From Baffinella frigidus (taxonomy: Eukaryota > Cryptophyceae > Cryptomonadales > Baffinellaceae), in assembly GCA_026770585.1 (NCBI GenBank), contig MU646749.1:225410-237995 (forward strand): a DNA stretch of 12,586 nt, given 5' to 3'. Positions 7,064 to 12,586 of this stretch are shown one piece after another. Position numbers and translations under genes: made by a program. The notes beneath the pieces were generated by a model, which ran no database searches, was not told the DNA's origin, and was given only the letters and a program-made list of their open reading frames with translations. The first letter of the stretch is position 1. Each line of letters begins with the position of its first letter.

Positions 7064-7136
7064 CATCCCTTAAGTGGCCAGTAGGCTCATACGCCCTACG
7101 GTAGGGCGTATGTGCCTACTGGCCACTTAAGGGATA
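7064..7136. mobile_element. Family B MITE, copy 4 (short, near-perfect palindrome)
   Basis: A palindrome of about 70 bp: TCCCTTAAGTGGCCAGTAGG, then CATACGCCCTAC, facing its inverse, with a single mismatch near CTCATACG/GCACATAC. It lacks the asymmetric internal segment of the longer copies and looks like two right-hand arms fused at CCCTACGGTAGGG. The outer dinucleotides are CA at the left and TA at the right. Confidence 0.9.
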
Positions 7137-7517
7137 CCCTAAACCCGAAACCCATGGCAGGATACCCGCGCGTGGTGACTGGGAGGTGCTGCACGGGAGA
7201 CAAAAGTTGACGGAAATCGTCAACTTAGAGCTGTTCCGGTAGGACCGCACAGCGGACTTCGAAGGGATTTTCAAAACCCCAGAAGCGATCAGACCTTGGA
7301 CCTTACGGTAGGCAATCCGGAGGGACATAGGGGGGGTTCCTACGGATAAGGTAACGGCAAATGCCTTACATTTGACGACTTTTTCCTGCGTAGCCCGCTG
7401 TGTGTCTGGGCCGCTTCCGACTTGTGTGTCTGGGCCGCTTCCGACTGAAAAATTGACCACTGGGCGACTTGGAAAAGGCTGTAAAGATAAAAACACGTTT
7501 CATGATCGCGAAATCAC
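7137..7517. other. Unassigned stretch with a 24-bp duplication
   Basis: I recognise no gene. The 24-bp unit TGTGTGTCTGGGCCGCTTCC + GACT occurs twice in perfect tandem at 7399-7446. A minus-strand frame crosses the whole stretch (with LIASGVLKIPSKSAVRSY), but it reads through the tandem duplication and has neither codon bias nor a known motif. Confidence 0.5.
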
Positions 7518-7639
7518 TACAGGGGTACCTCGCTCATAAGAAATCGCCTCCCCCTAGGACCCTACACTAGGACCATGCCTAGGGCCCTACGGTGGTCCTA
7601 GGGGGGGCGGCGGTTTCTTATGAGCGAGGTACCCCTGTA
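7518..7639. mobile_element. Family A MITE, copy 6 (best preserved)
   Basis: A 122-bp fold-back, TACAGGGGTACCTCGCTCAT ... ATGAGCGAGGTACCCCTGTA, with arms continuing through AAGAAA(T)CG / CGGTTTCTT and a core of CCTAGGACCCTACACTAGGA and CCTAGGGCCCTACGGTGG. TA stands at both ends. Confidence 0.92.
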
Positions 7640-7691
7640 GGAACCTCTTGAGTCATCTAGCATCTCGACTGCCTGTTCGTCACCTTGTCCA

Positions 7692-7825
7692 ACCAACCCT
7701 CACAGTCTGGGCAAATCGGGAAAAATGGCTCTAAAAATCCCCTTGGAGGCCGTCGGAATCCGACGGCCTCCAAGGGGATTTGGTGTTTTTGACTTTTTCG
7801 ATTTGCCCAAGTTGTGAGGGTTGGT
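7692..7825. mobile_element. Large fold-back (palindromic) element C2
   Basis: The termini ACCAACCCTCAC and GTGAGGGTTGGT are inverted. The arms continue via CTGGGCAAATCG / CGATTTGCCCAA and AAATCCCC to a perfect central palindrome, CCCCTTGGAGGCCGTCGG - AAT - CCGACGGCCTCCAAGGGG. Total span is about 134 bp. Its terminal AACCCTCAC motif is shared with C3. Confidence 0.88.
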
Positions 7826-7942
7826 GGTCGCATGGTTCGTGCCTCAGTCGCAGAGGGCGAGGCTGGGCATGCATGCAGGAGTTCCCATCACGGGCTTCTC
7901 TATTTGACTAGCGATGGCAGTGAGGACGAGGATCAAGAAAGG

Positions 7943-7980
7943 CCGTAGGGCGTATGCGCCTACTCGCCACTAAAGGGATA
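7943..7980. mobile_element. Family B MITE, copy 5 (5' truncated)
   Basis: Only the right arm is left: CCGTAGGGCGTATGCGCCTACTCGCCAC, then TAAAGGGATA. It is followed within a few bases by the ACGGGTGCTCCGACATCGG motif (about 7984-8022) that also occurs inside the 4550-4767 element. This is a junction of two element fragments in the 3' flank of the plastid-protein gene. Confidence 0.75.
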
Positions 7981-8055
7981 AGACCACGGGTGCTCCGACA
8001 TCGGCCGGTGTCTGTTTTCTGAAATGGTGTATTCCACGCTCCAGCACATTTGCGG

Positions 8056-9009
8056 CTAGTTGCCGAACGCCCCGAAGAGCGTGCCGACGACGGCGAGGCC
8101 CGCGATGAAGGTCCCGACCACCACCGCGAAGTTGATGGACCTGGTTCGGGGTTGAGGTTTCAGTGTTGAGGGTTTGGGGTTTGGGGTTTAGGGGTTAGTG
8201 GTTAGGGGTTGGGGTTTGGGGTTTGGCGTTGAGGGTTTAGTGTTTAGGGGCGCCAAGGTTGGCAAGCGTGCAGCAGCTTTATCGGTCTAGCTTGCAGCAG
8301 CTTTGGGACGTCACTTCCACTAACCCTCACGGAAGGACCAAATCGTCGATTTTATTATCTCGGGTTTACCTCTGCAGACCCCCCGAAAAAAGGGGTCTGT
8401 CCAGGTAAACCGAGATATTAAAATCGACGATTTGGCCCTCCCGTGAGCGTTGGTGGTTCACGCCAGGCCGCGGACGCAAGACATGGCTTCTGTGGCGGGA
8501 GGTTCTCAACGCAGAGCCCAGACCAGAAGCGGAGTCTTCCCTCAAAGAAAGGATGGGCGGGGTCTCACGGAGCATCGGGGTCTCCCCCAAGCACCTGCGT
8601 GCACAGTTTTGCGTGTCAGCACACGACTCACTCCCCCTCCCGCGCGATGTACAAACAGGCCACCGGCAGCTCCAGCTGTGAACTGCAACACAGGCTGGCA
8701 CCTTACCTGGTTCTCCTTGAGGAGCTTGGCCCGCATGCCGTCGCTGATCCCGCCCTGCTTCGAAGACTTCTGCGCCATCTTCTGCGCCACCATCGCGTCC
8801 GAATCATCCTCGTAGAGTGGTTCGCCGCCCTCCTGCATAGATAGCCGCGCCACTGCGGGGCGCGAGAGGCGACGGCTCACAGGCTGAGCGGCGCGGAGAC
8901 CGAGGCGGTTCGTGGGCTGGAGGGCGGCGCCAGGCGCGAAAGCCGCAGCCACATCACACAAGACGAGCAGGAGAGCGGCAATCCCGACGAGTTTCGTCGA
9001 AGCCGGCAT
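8056..9009 (-). CDS. Plastid-targeted single-span membrane protein, three exons
   Basis: Read on the minus strand, exon 1 is 9009-8707, exon 2 is 8594-8569 and exon 3 is 8140-8056. Introns are 112 and 428 nt, with GTAAGG...GCAG and GTGAGA...CCAG borders in phases 0 and 2. The protein is 137 residues. Residues 1-23 form a signal peptide (GIAALLLVLCDVAAA) followed by F24-A-P, the conserved boundary of plastid presequences in red-lineage secondary plastids. An Arg/Ala-rich transit region runs to about residue 58. The mature part begins near MQEGGEPLYEDD, continues through GISDGMRAKLLKENQ, joins VLGGDPDAP from the micro-exon, and ends in one membrane span (FAVVVGTFIAGLAVVGTLF) and a short tail. 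This layout suggests a small thylakoid or envelope membrane protein; I cannot name the family. The start at 9009 has A at -3. An in-frame upstream ATG at 9048 would mask the signal peptide and is rejected. Confidence 0.85.
8150..8250. repeat. Degenerate telomere-like repeat, block 5 (inverted, intronic)
   Basis: GGGTTTGGGGTTTGGGGTTT, GGGGTTAGTGGTTAGGGG and similar units place the G-rich strand on plus, opposite to blocks 1-4. The block lies inside intron 2 of the plastid gene. On the sense (minus) strand it therefore supplies a C/A-rich tract directly before the CCAG acceptor of exon 3. Confidence 0.88.
8317..8456. mobile_element. Large fold-back (palindromic) element C3, intronic
   Basis: Left arm CCACTAACCCTCACGGAAGG, then ACCAAATCGTCGATTTTA and CTCGGGTTTACCTC, faces right arm GAGATATTAAAATCGACGAT, TTGGCCCTCCCGTGAGCGTTGGTGG in inverted orientation. 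Arms are about 64 bp with a loop around CCCGAAAAAAGGGG. It lies wholly inside intron 2 of the plastid gene. Its terminal TAACCCTCAC resembles the C2 termini. Confidence 0.88.
8569..8594 (-). CDS. 26-nt micro-exon of the plastid membrane protein gene
   Basis: Bounded by GTGCACGCAG upstream and GTGAGA downstream on the minus strand, the 26 bases encode VLGGDPDA plus two bases of a proline codon. They are the only stretch found that links the phase-0 donor after LLKENQ to the phase-2 acceptor before the membrane exon, and they restore a sensible mature sequence (...KENQ-VLGGDPDAP-SINFA...). Skipping it would join the exons out of frame. Confidence 0.8.
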
Positions 9010-9184
9010 TTTGTCGGTCCTTAGATGACCAAATTCAAACTTGATCAAATTTCAAAAGTAAACTCCGAAAACATAATGTCAAAAAACGTGTGTGGCGAGG
9101 CGGGCCCGTCCACCTAAAATCAAAAGGTACTTTCTTAAGTGGACCACTTAAGAATCAGTCAACCATCGAAGGGACAAGCTCGAA
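9010..9184. promoter_or_regulatory. Shared intergenic region between divergent genes
   Basis: Only 175 bp separate the start codons of the minus-strand plastid gene (9009) and the plus-strand collagen-like gene (9185), so both 5' flanks and core promoters must fit here or overlap. It is AT-richer than the exons, with ATTCAAACTTGATCAAATTT near 9031-9050. No canonical TATA box can be assigned confidently. The region also holds the palindrome at 9132-9154. Confidence 0.6.
9132..9154. promoter_or_regulatory. 23-bp perfect palindrome in the divergent promoter
   Basis: TTCTTAAGTGG - A - CCACTTAAGAA is a perfect inverted repeat 30 bp upstream of the plus-strand ATG. The half-site CTTAAGTGG equals the terminal motif of family B MITEs (TCCCTTAAGTGGC), so it may be a minimal remnant of such an element or a dimeric protein-binding site. 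The sequence alone cannot separate these. Confidence 0.55.
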
Positions 9185-12100
9185 ATGCTCTCATCGAGGG
9201 TGTTCAAAAGCGGGCTGGCGGCCTTCGCGGTCGTCTTGGCCGTGGCATGCCTGGCCCTCGTTGCTGAGGTACCTTCCATCCGTCTGCTCCCCCGATTCCC
9301 GCCGCCGGCAGCCCTGGACCTTAGCGGAGAAAGTGAAAAGTGGGAGCTCCGTTTGGGGGCGGCTGGGGGAGAGCTCTTCTGGGGAGCGCTCCCCGGAGAA
9401 GGCCGATGCGTTGTGGATTGCGGCAGATCTGACCTGTGTGGACCTCTCATGTTGGTTGAGTGGGGTTGTTTGGCGTCCCTTTGGTGTTTCTGGAGAGCAG
9501 TGCTCCTTCTGACAGCCGCTTGGCCGGGCTTCCCCGCAGGTGCAGAATGGCGGCGCGGCTGAGATGCAGCAGCAGGTCTCCTACCAGCAGTACCAGCAGC
9601 TGGCGCAGCAGCAGGGTCGCTTCACTCAGCTCCCCAACTACGTGAGCCCCCTCTCGCTGGACATTCTAAGATTGTTGCCCGCATCGCGCACTGTTGATGG
9701 GACCGTTGCGGGGTGCTGAAACTTCGTGGTGTGGCAGGTTGTGACTGGCGCGGTGAACGCGCCCACTGGCGGCGCGCAGGCGCCCCCTGGTGGCGTTGCC
9801 ATGCAGTTCCCGGCCAGCGCGGTGAGCCATGCGCCCTCTCGCACCTTGGCACATGCTCAGCCCATTTCCTGGAAGCAGTCCCCGGTTGAGTCCCGCAGGC
9901 TGGCGTGGTGTGGTTCCGCTTTACTGATTGGCGTTGCGCTGGCAGGATTCCGTTGACGACTCCGCGGAGGCCGACGAGGATGCGATCAGCCCGGAGGAGA
10001 AGGCTGAGAAGGCGGAGGCAGAGGTGAGTGACGCTCACGCTGGCAGCGTTGAATGATTCTGGTTTCCAAAAGTGCCCCTGAATCTGGAAAGACTCCCAGA
10101 CTGCGTGTTTTTTTATTCGTGGATGACGCGGCGCAAGGTTCGATGCATCGGTGATGTTTGGTGCGTGGCGTCAACCTCCCATACGGCGGTCAACACCACC
10201 CTGGACGCTACCCTGACGAACCTTGATCCGCGTTTGGGATGAGCAGAAGCAGAAGCTGCTCAAGCGGGCCATGGGGCGCACCAAGGCGCGCAGCTACAAG
10301 GTGAAGGCGCAGATGTCAGACCTCCGGCGGTGGATCAAGACCCAGGCGAAGGAGGTGCTCCGCTCGGTCAAGACGCAGACCACGACCCTGGACAAGCGCA
10401 TCATGCGTGTGCCGGGCGTGGTGGGGGAGGCCGGCCCGCGGGGGGTCGCGGGGACGCCGGGCAAGAACGGGATCAACGGGCCGCACGGCAACCCCGGCGG
10501 GCCGGGCCCCGACGGCCCCCAGGTTGCCGATGTTGACTGTCCCGCCCGTGTGTAGTTCTCAAAAACGAGCAGCGCCCAGCGTAGCCCCCTAGTGCTCGCC
10601 CCCAGGTCGCTGGATACTGGCGATGTACTATCTGGGTCGGGGACGAGTGTTGAGGTCCTGGGGTGCAGACGCCCAGCACTTGATTCCGCAGTTGTTGCGG
10701 GTGCAGGAGTCTTCGTACATATGCGACACGACGTGTTTTTTTTGTGGAATCTTTTTCCAACTACCCTCTTGCGGGGTACTCCTTTTGGCGTAGGCCTCCC
10801 AGGCACTGTAAAGCTCTGAACAGGCGAGGATGGGAAGGATGAAATTTTCCTCTATGAACCATACCACACGCGGTTCAGGCTTGAGAGATCTCGTCCTTGA
10901 ACCGCACACGATCAATATTTTCCACATGGTTCCAATCCTGCTCTCCCCACCGGGCTCATACAGCAAGGAGGCGGACGACCACCTCCTGACGTTCTCGATT
11001 TCCGCAGGGCTCCCAGGGCCCCGTGGGCATCACCGGGCCGCAGGGTCCGGAGGGCGTGGTTGGGGCGCAGGGTCAGGAGGGTCCCGCGGGTACTCCCCCC
11101 GCCCATGTTCTCCCCTTCCTCCTTGACCTTGACCTGCAACTGTCTCAGGGTCTCGACTCGCAGGGTCTCGGATTCTCAGGGTCTTGACTCTCAGGGTCTC
11201 GGGGTCTCTACTCGCAGGGTCTCGGATTCGCTCGAGTGTCTCAGGGTCTCGGATTTTGGTGAGTGCAGGGTCCGGCGGAGAAGACCTCCCTGTTTGGGAG
11301 TGATCCATGGGGTGCTACATGACGTGTTGCGGGGCAGATTAGATTGGCAGGCATGGTACAACCACCACCCTTGACGCATCCGCTAACCCTCAAGTGGCCA
11401 TGCCGTCAAATTTGATGGCCAAGAGGTCCTAGGTAGGTCCTAGGGCCCTACGGTAGGGCGTATGAGCCTACTGGCCACTTGAGGGATGCGAGGGGCGGAG
11501 TTGCCCAGTGATGCGCACCTATATCCCTTAAGTGGCCAGTAGGCGCATACGCCTTACCGTAGAGCCCTAGGAACTGCCTGGGACCTGTCGGGGGTCAGTT
11601 TTGACCCCCTGACCACTCAAGGGATAGTGATTTGCAGAGAGTCAAACAGCCGTGATGTTCTTTCGGCCTGAGCTCCTCCTTCCCCTAGCACCATGCAACC
11701 CAGTGCTTTGACAAACTGGCCCAACTCTCGTGCTGCCATTTGGCTATCGAATCAGGTCCCAACGGGCCGTTTGGCACTGTCGGGGTGCGGGGTGGCCTCG
11801 GGCCGTCTGGCACCAACTGAGCGAAGGACGCGTCACGAGACGCTCCTTCACGACTCGGTGAATATCTCCGGCGGCTGCGCTCCTCCACCTCGGCCCGCTG
11901 GCAACCTGGCTTGGCATGCCGGAACGCGAGCGAGTGGGTGCCACCGAGCGGGTTGCAGCACCGCCTCGCCTTTTTCTCGCCGACGGCTGGACGGCACAGG
12001 GTGGCCTGATGCCCTGGTGTGAAGCCAAGCGGGTGGTTGACAGACTCCCGTGTAGCGTGGCTGACAGTCTCTCGCGTGGAGCCATCCTAGTTGGCTCCCT

Positions 12101-12413
12101 GGGAACCCAGAGGGCAACCAACCTGGCTTGGCATGCCGGAACGCGAGCGAGTGGACGGCGTGGAATGCCGGAACGCGAGCGAGTGGGCGCCACCGAGAGG
12201 CGTTGCAAGCGCGTGGCTGACTGACACGGTGGCCCAAGGCCGGACGGCGGGGGGTGGGCGCAGGGCGGCCGGCGTGTCCTGGTGTCAAGCCACGCGCGTG
12301 GCTGACAGTCTCCCGTGTAGCTTGGCTGACACTCTCCCGTGTGTGCAGGTCCGCCTGGCGCTGCTGGTCCGCCGGGCGCACGCGGCCCTATGGGTCCCCA
12401 GGGAGTCAACTAG
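9185..12413 (+). CDS. Collagen-like (Gly-X-Y) protein, seven exons
   Basis: Exons are 9185-9268, 9540-9641, 9738-9821, 9946-10023, 10247-10522, 11008-11089 and 12349-12413, all with GT-AG introns. The first five introns are phase 0 and the last is phase 1. The product is about 256 residues: an N-terminal hydrophobic segment (GLAAFAVVLAVACLALVA; signal peptide or signal anchor), a Gln-rich part (MQQQVSYQQYQQLAQQQ), a Gly/Pro/Ala part, an acidic exon (DDSAEADEDAISPEE), a basic helical part (KARSYKVKAQMSDLRRWIKT), and 28 unbroken Gly-X-Y triplets (12 + 9 + 7) crossing two exon joins in register. This suggests a trimeric, secreted or surface-anchored fibrous protein. The GTTGCC donor at 10523 and the acceptor at 10244-10246 are the weakest sites. 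Reading through the 10523 donor would stop at 10553-10555 and truncate the collagen part. An alternative last exon lies at 11756-11820. Confidence 0.8.
11143..11252. repeat. Intronic minisatellite, TCTCAGGGTCTCGG-type units
   Basis: About 110 bp of imperfect 14-16 bp units alternating TCTCAGGGTCTCGGA and CTCGCAGGGTCTCGG, inside the last intron of the collagen-like gene. It contains many CAG|G acceptor-like sites, but its frames hit stops and lack Gly-X-Y periodicity. Confidence 0.8.
11384..11488. mobile_element. Family B MITE, copy 6 (intronic)
   Basis: A fold-back with CCCTCAAGTGGCCATGCCG at the left and CTACTGGCCACTTGAGGGA at the right, with the core GGTCCTAGGTAGGTCCTAGG then CCCTACGGTAGGGCG. 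The outer dinucleotides are TA at the left and TG at the right. It lies within the last intron of the collagen-like gene. Confidence 0.88.
11522..11626. mobile_element. Family B MITE, copy 7 (intronic, inverted to copy 6)
   Basis: A fold-back from TATCCCTTAAGTGGCCAGTA to CCCCTGACCACTCAAGGGATA, with TA on both sides. The core is CTTACCGTAGAGCCCTAGGA. It sits only 34 bp from copy 6 in opposite orientation, in the same intron. Confidence 0.9.
11756..11820 (+). CDS. Alternative terminal exon of the collagen-like gene
   Basis: After GAATCAG, these 65 bases complete the phase-1 glycine codon left by the exon ending at 11089. They then encode six more Gly-X-Y triplets and a stop: G-PN GPF GTV GVR GGL GPS GTN, TGA. 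The downstream last exon (12349-12413) has exactly the same length (65 nt), phase, triplet count (seven) and final residue (Asn) before the stop. In a random sequence, seven in-frame glycines at every third position behind an AG in the right phase are very unlikely. It is either an alternative last exon, giving a protein of equal length, or a duplicated exon now losing function. The upstream pyrimidine tract is weaker than that of 12349. Confidence 0.65.
11821..11852. other. Hairpin just after the alternative stop codon
   Basis: GCGAAGGACGCGTC - ACGA - GACGCTCCTTC forms a stem with a single bulged base immediately 3' of the TGA at 11818-11820. If the alternative exon is used, this would be in its 3' untranslated region. 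No polyadenylation signal is evident nearby. Confidence 0.45.
11890..12348. repeat. Intronic repeat complex between the two last exons
   Basis: The motif GCATGCCGGAACGCGAGCGA (or a close variant) occurs at about 11911-11938, 12128-12154 and 12162-12187. A block of about 65 bp, GGTGT(G/C)AAGCCA...GTGGTTGACAG or GTGGCTGACAG...CTCCCGTGTAGC(G/T)TGGCTGACA, occurs at about 12018-12080 and 12282-12348. The second copy of this block runs into the GTGTGTGCAG acceptor of the last exon. Long minus-strand frames here arise from these repeats and are not called as genes. Confidence 0.8.
12081..12118 (-). repeat. Inverted copy of the last exon's 3' end
   Basis: The reverse complement of these 38 bases matches 12382-12419 at 32 of 38 positions by hand alignment, including TCCCAGGGAG against CCCCAGGGAG and CAACTAGGA. 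The matched part of the exon encodes its last triplets and the TAG stop. The copy lies in the intron and in opposite orientation, so it is not a usable exon on the plus strand. Confidence 0.7.
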
Positions 12414-12554
12414 GACGGCAGCATCGCGGTGTGGTGCTGCCACTGTTCTCCCGGACGGCTCCGGTGGTTGGTCCTGAGCGGGAGGAGCTCGGGAGGAACC
12501 TGGACTGTGACGCAACAATCGCAGTCGAAACACACGCTCGCTGTCTCCTGCCTC

Positions 12555-12556
<2 letters not shown>
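12414..12556 (+). other. 3' flank of the collagen-like gene
   Basis: This is the probable 3' untranslated region after the TAG at 12411-12413. No polyadenylation motif is recognised and no further Gly-X-Y sequence is present. Minus-strand frames are reflections of the plus-strand GC-rich DNA. Confidence 0.4.

Positions 12557-12586
<30 letters not shown>
12557..12586. repeat. Poly-C tract at window end
   Basis: Thirty consecutive C close the window. This may be a true homopolymer or a sequencing/assembly artefact at a contig edge. G or C runs of 8-14 also occur inside family A elements, so a real tract is possible. Confidence 0.95.

Noticed and set aside
7116-7496. 126-residue minus-strand open frame suspected to be a transposase fragment
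   Set aside because: No catalytic motif or DNA-binding pattern can be seen, and it crosses a perfect 24-bp tandem duplication.
8542-9048. 168-residue single-exon version of the plastid protein starting at 9048
   Set aside because: The upstream ATG puts MIKFEFGHLRTDK before a good signal peptide, and the 3' part reads into intron 1 beyond a strong GTAAGG donor. The spliced model gives a coherent membrane-span ending.
9185-9562. 125-residue unspliced continuation of the collagen-like gene's first exon
   Set aside because: Sequence after VAE loses codon bias, and a good acceptor (CCCCGCAG) leads to the Gln-rich exon in phase 0. It was treated as intron.
11744-12409. 221-residue minus-strand open frame with collagen-like GPIGPRAPGGPAAPGG
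   Set aside because: It is antisense to the real plus-strand Gly-X-Y exons. GGN and CCN codons are complementary, so Gly/Pro-rich sequence appears on both strands. The rest reads through tandem repeats.
1-12586. CRISPR array, tRNA or rRNA genes, bacterial operon signals
   Set aside because: Repeats are fold-back or tandem without unique regular spacers. No cloverleaf or rRNA core was recognised, and the genes are intron-split.

Overview
This is a nuclear fragment from a photosynthetic eukaryote, not a prokaryote. Three things show it: genes split by GT-AG introns, long degenerate telomere-like (CCCTAAA-type) arrays, and many fold-back transposable elements. The minus-strand gene near 8.0-9.0 kb starts with a bipartite plastid presequence, a signal peptide followed by an A-F-A-P motif. 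That presequence type belongs to algae with red-lineage secondary plastids, such as stramenopiles (including pelagophytes), cryptophytes, haptophytes and dinoflagellates. A pelagophyte-like stramenopile is a reasonable guess, but the sequence does not settle it. Both window ends are simple repeats: (CCCT)n/(CT)n on the left and 30 consecutive C on the right.

Positions 1-2450 are almost entirely repetitive: pyrimidine microsatellites, a 213-376 fold-back, a nested element at 557-963, a diverged tandem duplication, a 24-bp minisatellite, and fold-back elements of two families here called A and B. A short high-GC stretch at 2454-2588 looks like the last exon of an unidentified plus-strand gene. 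Positions 2590-8050 hold more A and B elements, two larger palindromes, degenerate telomere-like arrays (about 4344-5350, 5515-5625 and 6540-6862), and a decayed copy of the plastid presequence (5839-5930) lying between two copies of a dispersed repeat.

The gene-bearing part is 8056-12413 and holds two divergently transcribed genes with about 175 bp between their start codons. On the minus strand is a three-exon gene for a 137-residue, plastid-targeted, single-membrane-span protein; its middle exon is only 26 nt. On the plus strand is a seven-exon gene for a collagen-like protein of about 256 residues, with an N-terminal hydrophobic segment, a Gln-rich region, an acidic segment, a basic helical segment, and 28 uninterrupted Gly-X-Y triplets that run in register across two introns. 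It has two candidate last exons of the same length (65 nt), splice phase and triplet count, which suggests duplicated, alternatively used terminal exons.

All gene models were built by hand from splice consensus, phase and reading-frame logic. No similarity search or transcript evidence was available.
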